Shown: in pieces, positions 45,652 to 53,676 of the stretch
How the letters are laid out: each line of letters begins with the position of its first letter
How positions within the stretch are numbered: position 1 is the stretch's first letter
Assembly (NCBI GenBank): GCA_049840935.1
Contig: JASGJA010000025.1
Span: 362,841 to 426,840 of the forward strand
From: Mesorhizobium_G sp049840935
GTDB taxonomy: Bacteria > Pseudomonadota > Alphaproteobacteria > Rhizobiales > Rhizobiaceae
DNA length: 64,000 nt
Reading direction: 5' to 3'
The notes under the pieces: model-generated
The model's database searches: none
What the model saw: only the letters and a program-made list of their open reading frames with translations
What the model was told of the DNA's origin: nothing
Made by a program: the position numbers and the translations under genes

Positions 45652-46208
45652 GGATGACCATCCAGCTCAGCAATATGGCGCAGGTCTGCTGCGCGTTGGC
45701 CTGTATTCATCATTCGCGCGTAAAGCCCGATGTCGACAAGCAACCTGATGGCGAACATCAGGAGGCCGATGGGCAAGGCGATGTAGACCCAGAACATTGT
45801 GGGGACCGGGAAATGGGGTCCGAACAGATCGCCAAAAAGGAACTGAAGTGCCGGGATTGGCGATGAACCTAGCCGCTCCGCATAAATCACTCCGTAATAA
45901 ATCAGAACTGCCAGCAGGATGAGCGCGAGTACGTTGGACAACATCGCCAATGCCAAACCGGCACTGCGGGACAGCGCATCGCGAAGCATCGGCACCATCG
46001 CTACCTCACCGCGCTCATAAGCGAGCGTCACGGCGAGGAATGAAACCCAGATCAGAAGGTAGCGACAGCTTTCTTCGGCCCAGATGAGCGAAGCGCCAAA
46101 CACGTACCGCAAGATGATCTGAAGGGACATGATTGCCAGAAGCAACATGAGCATCCAGACCAGAACGGTTGAAATGATACGGTCGTAAATCCGTCGAAAG
46201 CCGGCCAT
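45648..46208 (-). CDS. TRAP transporter small permease, DctQ type
   Basis: A 186-residue membrane protein with four hydrophobic segments and the family signature FGASLIWAEESCRYLLIW. ATG 46208 is chosen because GGGAGGAAAGCG lies directly upstream; an earlier in-frame start at 46259 lacks this. Sits between the binding-protein and large-permease genes. Confidence 0.88.
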   Translation of the reverse strand: MAGFRRIYDRIISTVLVWMLMLLLAIMSLQIILRYVFGASLIWAEESCRYLLIWVSFLAVTLAYERGEVAMVPMLRDALSRSAGLALAMLSNVLALILLAVLIYYGVIYAERLGSSPIPALQFLFGDLFGPHFPVPTMFWVYIALPIGLLMFAIRLLVDIGLYARMMNTGQRAADLRHIAELDGHP

Positions 46209-46319
46209 CGCTTTCCTCCCTTTTGCAGGCAACGCTTCACCTTCGCCGCGTAAAGACACGGCGCAAGTTTGATACGCTTGTTGGAAGCGGGCGGCGGTGT
46301 TACCCGCCGCCGACGCGGA

Positions 46320-47306
46320 TTACTGGCTCTTATGTACCTGATCCACGAATGCCTGGATCAACGGGTCCTTTGAGGTCCATGCATCGACCACCGGCTTGGT
46401 GCGCGCGCGCATTTCATCAAGATCGGTGAGATTGGAAATCTTGACACCGTTTTCTTCGAGCTTCTTGGCGTATTCTGCCTCTTGATCGCGGGCGAGCGCA
46501 TAGTGCTTGGCAATCACTTCATGGCCGGACTCGACCAATGCTTTCTGCACATCTTCCGGCAAGCTCTGGAACTTGGCATCGCCAATCATCAACACGCCGG
46601 GCCAGAAGTAATGGCCGGTGAGGGTCGCATGCTTGGCTGCCTGAAAGTAGCTTTCCGCAAAAGCTGACGAGAGATTGATTTCAACAGCGTCGATCGTGCC
46701 GGTTTCAAGCGCGGAGTAGACTTCACCGAAAGACATGCCGATCGGGCTGGTGCCGACCGCTTCCCAGATCGCTTTGTGCAGCGGGGTCGGAACAATACGG
46801 GTCTTGAGACCGGCGAAATCTGCAACCTTGGTGATGTCCTTCGTGCGGTTCATGAAGTGACGCTGGCCAGCTTCAATGTAACCAAGGCCCTTGATGCTTT
46901 TTGCGGACAGGCTATCGAGCAATTGCTGGCCGACGGGCGAGGTGAGCGCTGCCGCCATTTCGTCATAGCTGGACACGAGGAACGGCAGTTGAAGTGCGTC
47001 GAACTGCACAGCACCAATCGCGAGCGGCATGGTTGGTACGGAAACGAGCGCCCCATCAATGGTGCCTAACTGCAGCCCTTCAAGAAGCTGCTTGTCATCA
47101 CCTAGCTGGCGATCTCCGAAAATCTGTACCTCCACTTTGCCGCCGGTCTTTTCCTTGACCGAGTCAGCGAACATCTGAAGCCCATCCTGGAAGAGGTGCT
47201 TCGAAGTGGCGGCGTGGCCGAATTTCAAAACGATTTCTTGCGCGAACGATTGGGCGCTTAGCCCAAGCGACACTGCTGCGGCGAGCAGCCCCAGTTTAAA
47301 GTTCAT
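46320..47306 (-). CDS. TRAP transporter substrate-binding protein, DctP type
   Basis: A 328-residue periplasmic protein with a signal peptide (MNFKLGLLAAAVSLGLSAQSFAQ). The DctP landmarks include KFGHAATSKHLF, the carboxylate-binding Arg region GLKTRIVPTPLH and the EVYSALETGTIDAVE stretch. The start is fixed by GGGAGGAATCA; the open frame extends upstream without support. It is the first gene of the eight-gene minus operon, 14 bases downstream of a palindrome and behind a good promoter. Confidence 0.92.
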   Translation of the reverse strand: MNFKLGLLAAAVSLGLSAQSFAQEIVLKFGHAATSKHLFQDGLQMFADSVKEKTGGKVEVQIFGDRQLGDDKQLLEGLQLGTIDGALVSVPTMPLAIGAVQFDALQLPFLVSSYDEMAAALTSPVGQQLLDSLSAKSIKGLGYIEAGQRHFMNRTKDITKVADFAGLKTRIVPTPLHKAIWEAVGTSPIGMSFGEVYSALETGTIDAVEINLSSAFAESYFQAAKHATLTGHYFWPGVLMIGDAKFQSLPEDVQKALVESGHEVIAKHYALARDQEAEYAKKLEENGVKISNLTDLDEMRARTKPVVDAWTSKDPLIQAFVDQVHKSQ

Positions 47307-47320
47307 TGATTCCTCCCAAT

Positions 47321-47339
47321 TGTTTCGAATATCGAAACA
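47321..47339. promoter_or_regulatory. 19-bp palindrome, candidate IclR operator
   Basis: TGTTTCGAATATCGAAACA has perfect 8-base arms around three bases. It begins at the predicted transcription start of the TRAP/IclR/hyuAB operon and ends just before the ribosome site of the first gene. A repressor bound here would block transcription, and IclR encoded in the operon is the obvious candidate. Confidence 0.65.
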
Positions 47340-47346
47340 TGATTTT

Positions 47347-47375
47347 ATTATGCAATACAACTCGCATTCCGTCAA
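47347..47375 (-). promoter_or_regulatory. Sigma70-type promoter of the TRAP/hyuAB operon
   Basis: On the minus strand TTGACG (47375-47370) and CATAAT (47352-47347) are separated by exactly 17 bases, each one base from consensus. Transcription would start near 47340, at the edge of the palindrome. Confidence 0.65.
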
Positions 47376-47391
47376 TTCCCGATACAGCTTC

Positions 47392-47447
47392 ATTATTGGG
47401 AGCGGATTTGGACTACTGGATTATTGGGAGAGAATTTGGACTACTGG
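47392..47447. repeat. Two tandem 28-bp repeats upstream of the TRAP promoter
   Basis: Copies at 47392-47419 and 47420-47447 match at 26 of 28 positions (differences at positions 12 and 14 of the unit, which begins ATTATTGGGAG). They lie 17-72 bases upstream of the -35 box. They could bind an activator or be a recent duplication. Confidence 0.75.
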
Positions 47448-47448
47448 T

Positions 47449-47742
47449 TCAAATAGTCCTGTCGAGGTCCACGCCCGTATCCGTCCTGCCATCGGCGGAA
47501 TAGGAGAAGCGCCCGAACTCCCGATAGCCGCATCGCTGCCAGAAACACAGCGTGCCGGAGGCTCGCGCATTGGCATGAAGGTAGGCGGTGTGATAGCCAA
47601 GTTCCTTCGCCATGATCTCCAGCAAGGCGACGATGTTCCGGCCGAGGCCTTTGCGGCGCGCGGACGGTTCGAGATAGACCCGAACGATCTGGCAGACCGC
47701 ATCCGGATCGTCGTACCTGGGGTCGTAATGCGTCTCGTCCAA
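47449..47742 (-). pseudogene. GNAT acetyltransferase, N-terminally truncated remnant
   Basis: A 97-residue frame with the acetyl-CoA-binding motif of GNAT enzymes (VYLEPSARRKGLGRNIVALL, about residues 21-40) and the C-terminal strands (ASGTLCFWQRCGYREFG). Normal GNAT proteins have about 60 further residues before this motif, which are missing. A TTG with AAGGA five bases upstream could start it, 11 bases after the racemase-like gene stop. It may be the stump of a gene cut by insertion of the cluster to its right. Confidence 0.65.
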
Positions 47743-47753
47743 ATCTTTCCTTC

Positions 47754-48461
47754 TTAAATGCAGGCTGATTGGCGCCGGGCCACATCCAGCCTGCGCATTT
47801 CAATGACCGCGCTGTGCGGCGTCGTGATGACGGTTGCGCCCGGCAAACTGCGCTCGACTGCGCTTCTGGTGCTGGCCAGCGAAAATTGACCGAGGATGAT
47901 GGAAGCGGCGGACCCGGCATGACGCCTGGCAGTGTCGGCCACAATCGCATCATGCTTGTCGGAATCGCCGGATTTCAACGCGTTAAGCGCGCCGTCCGCG
48001 ACTGCGGTGGATAGTGCGGCCGACTTTCCGCGGCGACGCGCCATGTCGTGAAATTCAGCTTCGAGAGCGGCCCGGGACGGTTCGAAGCTGACGATGAGCA
48101 AGAACTCGTTTCCGCTGTCCAACGCATGGGAGAAGGCGGCTTCGTTCGGCCGTAACACAGGTATGGAGAGCCTGGACTTCACGGCATCGATCGCAGGTCC
48201 GAAGGCAGAGCAGGTGAACAGAATGCCGGCCGTTTCGCCTCCCTTGCCGGCAGTCGATGCCGCGTAGTCTGCCAGCATCGCAAAACGGCGTGTCATCACC
48301 TCGTCAAGCCTTCCGGCATGAGCGCGATCGACGGCAAGTGATGTATCGAGAATATCGAAGCAATAAGCTTCCGGCCACGCCTCTGCGAACGCGGCATGCG
48401 CCGGCGCAACCGATTCCTCTAGGGCATGTATCAGTGCGATGCGAGGCGTATCAGGCTCCAT
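47754..48461 (-). CDS. Asp/Glu racemase superfamily protein with one catalytic Cys
   Basis: A 235-residue protein of the aspartate/glutamate/hydantoin racemase superfamily. The N-terminal-half Cys is present (Cys84 in FTCSAFGPA). The second position, usually Cys in LGC, reads LGQFSLA (Gln192), so a two-base racemase mechanism is unlikely. Start ATG 48461 is set by GGAGG eight bases upstream and overlaps the dehydrogenase gene by 11 bases. Next to hydantoinase-type genes a hydantoin racemase would be expected, but the missing Cys points to a decarboxylase, isomerase or other activity. Confidence 0.75.
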   Translation of the reverse strand: MEPDTPRIALIHALEESVAPAHAAFAEAWPEAYCFDILDTSLAVDRAHAGRLDEVMTRRFAMLADYAASTAGKGGETAGILFTCSAFGPAIDAVKSRLSIPVLRPNEAAFSHALDSGNEFLLIVSFEPSRAALEAEFHDMARRRGKSAALSTAVADGALNALKSGDSDKHDAIVADTARRHAGSAASIILGQFSLASTRSAVERSLPGATVITTPHSAVIEMRRLDVARRQSACI

Positions 48462-49374
48462 TTGCATTTCCTCCGGCTTTTGCGGCCAGCATTCGCAGCA
48501 AGGCGGTATCACGTTCCGCTTCCAGGTCGGAAATGGAACGACCGCTTGCTTCTTCTAGGACACCGTCGATTATCCTCTGTGAAAGCTCCGGCGTCAGTTT
48601 CGGTGTTCCGAGAGACGCCCAGCGGCGCTCCTGGCTTGAGCCGAGATGCTTGAGGTAAGCTTCGATGCCACCGCTGCCGCCGCCGAGATGATAGGCCATG
48701 TGCGCTCCGATAACCGACCATCTTAACCCCGGGCCATGCACAAGTGCCGCATCAATGGCGGAAACACTGGCCACGCCTTCCTCGACGAGGCTTACCGCCT
48801 CGCGCCAAAGGGCGGATGCAAGGCGGTTTGCGATGTGCCCGACCGCTTCGCGATCGAGGAAGACCGTGTGCCTGCCGAGGCTGTCGTAGAATTTCCTCGC
48901 CGTCTCCCTGGCGTCCGCAGATGGTGCGAAAACCTCGACCAGCGGCATGAGATGAGGAGGATTGAACGGATGCGCCGTGACAAAGCGAGACGGCGTTTGC
49001 AAACCGGACGCAAGCATCGACCAAGTGAGCGAAGACGTGCTGCTTGCCAAAATCGCATCGTCTGGCGCAGCGGTTTCGACCTGCTTGTACAATTCGAGCT
49101 TCAGAGGCACCGATTCGGGAACGCTCTCCTGGATCCAGAAGGCTTTTGAAACGGCTTGTTCCAGTGTTTCGGCCGCCCTTACGCGACCATTGCGACCCGC
49201 GACGCCAAGAGCGCGAAGCTGGGCGAGAGCTTCGCCGCTTTTTGTGAAATACCGCTCCTGCCATTCCTTTGCGGAATCCCACGCTATGACGTCGTAGCCA
49301 TGCGCGGCAAACAGCGCAGTCCAGCTTTGACCGATCAACCCGGCGCCAATAACGGCAACCGCTCGAGTATTCAT
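48451..49374 (-). CDS. 3-hydroxyacyl-CoA dehydrogenase family protein (lambda-crystallin/carnitine-dehydrogenase type), minus strand
   Basis: A 307-residue NAD-dependent dehydrogenase: Rossmann motif GAGLIGQSW at the N-terminus, SSTSSL near residue 120, HPFNPPHLMPLVEV near 145 and a C-terminal helical domain. This subgroup oxidises free beta-hydroxy acids such as L-carnitine or L-gulonate, not only CoA thioesters. ATG 49374 follows GGGAG by nine bases; two upstream in-frame starts exist. It is divergent from a related dehydrogenase gene at 49685. Confidence 0.87.
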   Translation of the reverse strand: MNTRAVAVIGAGLIGQSWTALFAAHGYDVIAWDSAKEWQERYFTKSGEALAQLRALGVAGRNGRVRAAETLEQAVSKAFWIQESVPESVPLKLELYKQVETAAPDDAILASSTSSLTWSMLASGLQTPSRFVTAHPFNPPHLMPLVEVFAPSADARETARKFYDSLGRHTVFLDREAVGHIANRLASALWREAVSLVEEGVASVSAIDAALVHGPGLRWSVIGAHMAYHLGGGSGGIEAYLKHLGSSQERRWASLGTPKLTPELSQRIIDGVLEEASGRSISDLEAERDTALLRMLAAKAGGNANGA

Positions 49375-49684
49375 CGCAGTCATCTCCCTTACGACAGCGA
49401 TATGCTGGCGGAGGCGGGCAGCCATATTCCATGGCCGCTGAGGTCTCCCCTGCAACTGTGCGGATTACGTTCGATAATCGCGCATCTGTCAATCGACATA
49501 ACAAAATAACTGTTCAATTAATTTTGTCAGCGATCACTAATTGGGAATTTTTTACTGAAAAACAAGCGTATATTCGAAATACATGGGCCTGAAATCAAGC
49601 TAAGTAGGTTCGAATGGATGTTTTGATTATTTCGTTATAACACTATTGACTTCACGAATTTTGAAGGATTAGGGTTGGAAAAAA
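49375..49684. other. Divergent intergenic region of cluster 2
   Basis: About 310 bases, AT-rich from 49490 onward. It contains GTTCGATAATCGCGC (49469-49483) and an inverted repeat ACAAAAT (49501-49507)/ATTTTGT (49521-49527). TTGACT near 49650 could be a -35 box for the plus operon, but the -10 is poor. No gene seen. Confidence 0.5.
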
Positions 49685-50617
49685 ATGGGGAACGCCATGA
49701 AGGCGCGACAGATTGCAATCATAGGCGGCGGCCTAATCGGTCGCTCCTGGGCGTATCTTTTTGCCCAGTGCGGCCATCAGGTCCGGATTTGCGATGCCGT
49801 TGACGAAAGCGCAGAAGCGGCACGCGTTTGGTTGGCTGGTGAACTGTCGGAAGATGCGATGGTGAGGGTCAGGTTCTGCTCCTCGGTTGAAGAAGCGGTA
49901 TCTGGCGCGAACTACGTCCAGGAATGCGTCTCCGAGCTTGCAGCTGTGAAGCGCGCGGTCTTCGAGACGGCGATTTCGCATGCGCCAGACGCCTGTATCT
50001 TCGCATCTTCGACGTCCGCTCTGCTGCCGGATGCGATTTTTGGGGGACTAGCTAAACCCGAAAATTGCCTGATTGCCCATCCCGCCAACCCGCCGCACGC
50101 GCTACCGATCGTAGAACTGGTTCCGGGAAGCAATACGTCTGGTCCGGTCATGGAAGAGGCCGCGCGCCTGATGGGCTCGCTCGGTCAGGACGTAATTCGT
50201 CTGAAGCGCGCAGCTCCAGGATTCGTGCTCAATCGGCTGCAGTCAGCGCTCATCGAGGAGGCGCTTTCGCTTGTCGAGGCGGGAATTGCCGATCCGGACG
50301 ATGTTGACCGGACCGTCCGATCCGGGCTGGGGATGCGCTGGGCTTTCGTCGGTCCGTTCGAAACGATGGACCTCAATTCGAAAGGCGGTTTTGAACTATA
50401 TGCGCGCACTTTGGGGCCTGCCCTTGCTACGTCCGCGCCGGGTGGCCCGGAAACCAGCATGTGGAAAACCGGCGCTCCGGCCAAGGTAGCAAGCGCACGG
50501 CGGCGACTGTTGAAGATCGCCGACATCCCGGCTCGTCAGAGCTGGCTCATGCAAAAACTAAAATCCCTAAAAACGCTGAAGAACGGCGTCGATATCGCAG
50601 GCGAGGAACAACCATGA
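49685..50617 (+). CDS. 3-hydroxyacyl-CoA dehydrogenase family protein (carnitine-dehydrogenase type), plus strand
   Basis: A 310-residue relative of the divergent dehydrogenase, with GGGLIGRSW, SSTSALL and HPANPPHALPIVEL at the expected places. ATG 49685 or ATG 49697 (after GGGGA) may start it. It is translationally coupled to the BKACE gene (ATGA). In known carnitine degradation, a dehydrogenase of this type makes a beta-keto acid that a BKACE protein then splits with acetyl-CoA, which suggests the same two-step logic here on an unknown hydroxy acid. Confidence 0.87.
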   Translation: MGNAMKARQIAIIGGGLIGRSWAYLFAQCGHQVRICDAVDESAEAARVWLAGELSEDAMVRVRFCSSVEEAVSGANYVQECVSELAAVKRAVFETAISHAPDACIFASSTSALLPDAIFGGLAKPENCLIAHPANPPHALPIVELVPGSNTSGPVMEEAARLMGSLGQDVIRLKRAAPGFVLNRLQSALIEEALSLVEAGIADPDDVDRTVRSGLGMRWAFVGPFETMDLNSKGGFELYARTLGPALATSAPGGPETSMWKTGAPAKVASARRRLLKIADIPARQSWLMQKLKSLKTLKNGVDIAGEEQP

Positions 50618-51561
50618 ACGACAAAGCGAAATCCGGCCGGAAGGTAATCATTACATGTGCGGTGACGGGATCCATCCACACCCCTACCATGTCCGACCAC
50701 CTGCCGGTTACTCCCGCCGAGATCGCTGAAGGAGCACTTGGAGCGGCGCAAGCCGGCGCGGCTATCCTCCACCTCCATGCCCGGGATCCCAAAGACGGCA
50801 GCCCGACGCCGTCGCCTGACGTCTTTGCCGAGTTTCTTCCAATGATCGCAGCCGAAACAGACGCGGTGCTGAACATCACCACGGGTGGCGGTCACAACAT
50901 GACCGTCCAGGAACGGCTCGCAGCGCCTCTGAGGTTCCAGCCTGAGATGTGTTCGCTAAACATGGGTTCGATGAATTTCGGACTGTTCCCGATGCTGTCG
51001 CGCTACCCCAACTGGCGCCACGATTGGGAGCCGCGCTACCTTGAAAATTCGCGGGACTTCATCTTCCGAAATACCTTCAAGGACATCGAATATATCCTGA
51101 AGCATCTCGGAGAAGACCACGGGACGCACTTTGAATTCGAATGCTATGATATCGGCCACCTTTATACGCTGGCGCATTTCCTTGAACGCGGGCTGGTAAA
51201 GCCTCCGCTCTTCGTTCAGTCGATCTTCGGTATCCTCGGGGGCATCGGTCCGGCGCATGCAGATGTCATGCACATGCGCACCACGGCCGACCGCCTTTTC
51301 GGTTCGGATTATCAGTGGTCGATCCTTGCTGCCGGCCGCCACCAGATGAGCCTCTGCACGATGGGCGCGATCATCGGCGGCAATGTACGCGTCGGGCTGG
51401 AGGATAGCCTCTACATTGGAAAGGGTGAACTCGCCCGTACCAATGCCGACCAGGTGGCCAAGATACGCCGAATACTGGGTGAACTTTCGCTCGACATAGC
51501 AACACCAGCAGAGGCGCGACAGATGCTCAACCTCAAAGGCGCTGCCAACACTGCCATTTGA
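50614..51561 (+). CDS. Beta-keto acid cleavage enzyme (BKACE, DUF849), cluster 2
   Basis: A 315-residue BKACE-family enzyme with ITCAVTGS at the N-terminus, the metal motif HLHARDPKDG (about residue 52), ITTGGGHNM, FECYDIGHLY and RVGLEDSLY. It is the second such enzyme in the window and only distantly similar to the one at 37591 (about 25 residues longer). Known reaction of the family: beta-keto acid plus acetyl-CoA gives acetoacetate plus a shortened acyl-CoA. Placed directly after a beta-hydroxy acid dehydrogenase. Confidence 0.9.
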   Translation: MNDKAKSGRKVIITCAVTGSIHTPTMSDHLPVTPAEIAEGALGAAQAGAAILHLHARDPKDGSPTPSPDVFAEFLPMIAAETDAVLNITTGGGHNMTVQERLAAPLRFQPEMCSLNMGSMNFGLFPMLSRYPNWRHDWEPRYLENSRDFIFRNTFKDIEYILKHLGEDHGTHFEFECYDIGHLYTLAHFLERGLVKPPLFVQSIFGILGGIGPAHADVMHMRTTADRLFGSDYQWSILAAGRHQMSLCTMGAIIGGNVRVGLEDSLYIGKGELARTNADQVAKIRRILGELSLDIATPAEARQMLNLKGAANTAI

Positions 51562-51600
51562 TCGTCCGCCACCACACTACAGACTTGGGAGACCACGCTT

Positions 51601-53676
51601 ATGCGCTTCGCAACTGATACAGGTGGGACTTTTACGGACCTGGTCGTCGAGGATGTTGACGGGAACGTACGTATGTTCAAGGCGTCGACGACGCCGGACG
51701 ACCCTATACGAGGCGTGCTCGACGTTCTGCAGATCGCAGCCGACGCGTTCGGCATCGGCCGGACCGAAATGCTCGCCAAGGGCGATCTCTTCATTCACGG
51801 TACGACGCGGGCGATCAATGCGATCGTCACCGACGCCGCTGCCAAGACCGCGCTGCTCACGACATGGGGCAACCCGGAAGTACTGATGTTGCGCGAAGGG
51901 GGCCGCATCGAGCCGTTCAATTTCACGGTACCTTATCCCAAGCCATACATTCCGCGGTCACTGACCTTTGAAATTCCAGAGCGCGTCCTGCACGATGGGA
52001 GTGTCGACGTCGTGCTGGATGAGGCGGTCGCGCTCGACGTCATCGCACAACTGAAGGCGCAGAATGTCGAGGCGGTGGCCGTCAGTTTGCTATGGTCCGT
52101 CGTTAATCCGGTGCATGAGAAGCGGCTTGGTGAACTGCTTTCCAAGCATTTGCCTGGCGTTCCCTTCACGCTCTCCCACGAAGTCAACCCGATCCTGAGG
52201 GAGTATCGGCGGACATCCGCTGCGGCGATCGACGCCTCGCTGAAGCCGCTGATGACCGCCTACATGGAGACGCTGGAAGAACGTCTGCGAGAAGCCGGAT
52301 TTACCGGTCGCGTGCTGGTGCTGACATCGCAAGGCGGTGTTCTTGATGCGGCTGACGTGGCCAAGCAGCCGATCCATTCGATAAATTCGGGACCATCAAT
52401 GGCGCCCGTGGCAGGCCGCTATTTTGCATTGGCTGATGCGGGCGTTTCCGACGCCATCGTCGCCGACACTGGCGGGACGACTTATGACGTCAGCCTTATC
52501 AGAGGCGGCTCGATACCATGGGCGCGAGATACGTGGATCGGGCAGCCATTCCGCGGTCACATGACCGGCTTTCCTTCCATCGATGTAAAGAGCGTCGGCG
52601 CGGGCGGTGGTTCGATTGCTTCAGTTGACGATGGCGGACTCCTCTCGGTCGGCCCGCGCAGCGCCGGCTCGGTGCCGGGTCCAGTATGCTATGGAAATGG
52701 TGGCACGGAGCCGACCGTCACCGACGCGGCGCTGGTCCTCGGCTATCTCAATCCCGATAACTTTCTTGGCGGCGCCATTTCGCTCGATCTCGAAGCCGCG
52801 CGTCTCGCCATTGAAACCAAGATCGCCAAGCCGCTCAATCTCTCGGTGCACGACGCTGCGGCGTCAATCCTGGATGTCGTCACCGAAAACATGGTTCAGG
52901 CCATCAACGACATCACGGTTGCACAAGGTTTCGACCCCGCAAAGGCGGTATTGGTTGGCGGTGGCGGAGCCGCGGGCTTTAACAGCGTGCTGATCGCGCG
53001 CCGGCTCGGCTGCAAGGAACTGATCATGCCGCAGGTCGGCGCTGCACTCTCGGCGGGCGGCGGTCTTATCTCGGAGCTCACCAACAATTTCCGTGTCATC
53101 GCCGCCACCCGCACCGATACATTCGACTACGACGTCGCTCGGTCTGCGCTTTCCACACTCACCGAGAAGGCGAAGGCCTTTCTCAAGAATACAGGCGATC
53201 AAGCGATCGAAAGCCGGATGATCCTCAGCATCGAGGGGCACTATCCTTCGCAAGTCTGGGATATCGAGGTGGTGCTGCCCAAGAATGCAATCGAAAACGA
53301 TGCGGATGTCGCCGCGATTGAGGAAGCCTTCCATCAGACGCACGAAAACTTGTTTGCGGTGCGCGACGACGGCGCGCCTGTCGAGATTGTCGGATGGCGT
53401 ATCGACGTTGCGGTGAAAATCCGCTCGGGCGAAATCGGCCAGATGCACAACATCGCCGCCGAAGGGGGGGCCGATATCCGGCGGTGCTTTTTCCGTGAGA
53501 CAGGCGTGGCGGACGTGCCTCTCGTGAGTTTCGCCGACATGCATGAGGACGGAAAGGTCCGAGGCCCTGCGATCGTGGAATCTCCGTTTACCACCGTCGT
53601 GGTGTTCCCCGGTTCGGAAGCGCGAAAGGTCGCATCAGGTTCGGTTGTCATCGAGATTCTGGGAGAGAATGCATGA
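51601..53676 (+). CDS. hyuA: Hydantoinase A/oxoprolinase family protein, cluster 2
   Basis: A 691-residue HyuA-type subunit: ATDTGGTFTDLV at the N-terminus, a second phosphate motif VADTGGTTYDVSL (about residue 290) and LVGGGGAAGFNS near 455. The start is preceded by GGGAG and lies 39 bases after the BKACE stop; the stop overlaps hyuB (ATGA). With HyuB it should carry out an ATP-dependent ring opening or carboxylation. Same length as the cluster 1 copy but clearly diverged. Confidence 0.92.
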   Translation: MRFATDTGGTFTDLVVEDVDGNVRMFKASTTPDDPIRGVLDVLQIAADAFGIGRTEMLAKGDLFIHGTTRAINAIVTDAAAKTALLTTWGNPEVLMLREGGRIEPFNFTVPYPKPYIPRSLTFEIPERVLHDGSVDVVLDEAVALDVIAQLKAQNVEAVAVSLLWSVVNPVHEKRLGELLSKHLPGVPFTLSHEVNPILREYRRTSAAAIDASLKPLMTAYMETLEERLREAGFTGRVLVLTSQGGVLDAADVAKQPIHSINSGPSMAPVAGRYFALADAGVSDAIVADTGGTTYDVSLIRGGSIPWARDTWIGQPFRGHMTGFPSIDVKSVGAGGGSIASVDDGGLLSVGPRSAGSVPGPVCYGNGGTEPTVTDAALVLGYLNPDNFLGGAISLDLEAARLAIETKIAKPLNLSVHDAAASILDVVTENMVQAINDITVAQGFDPAKAVLVGGGGAAGFNSVLIARRLGCKELIMPQVGAALSAGGGLISELTNNFRVIAATRTDTFDYDVARSALSTLTEKAKAFLKNTGDQAIESRMILSIEGHYPSQVWDIEVVLPKNAIENDADVAAIEEAFHQTHENLFAVRDDGAPVEIVGWRIDVAVKIRSGEIGQMHNIAAEGGADIRRCFFRETGVADVPLVSFADMHEDGKVRGPAIVESPFTTVVVFPGSEARKVASGSVVIEILGENA

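Noticed and set aside
47392..47447. Tandem repeat as the start of a CRISPR array
   Set aside because: Only two copies, directly adjacent with no spacer, and no cas genes.
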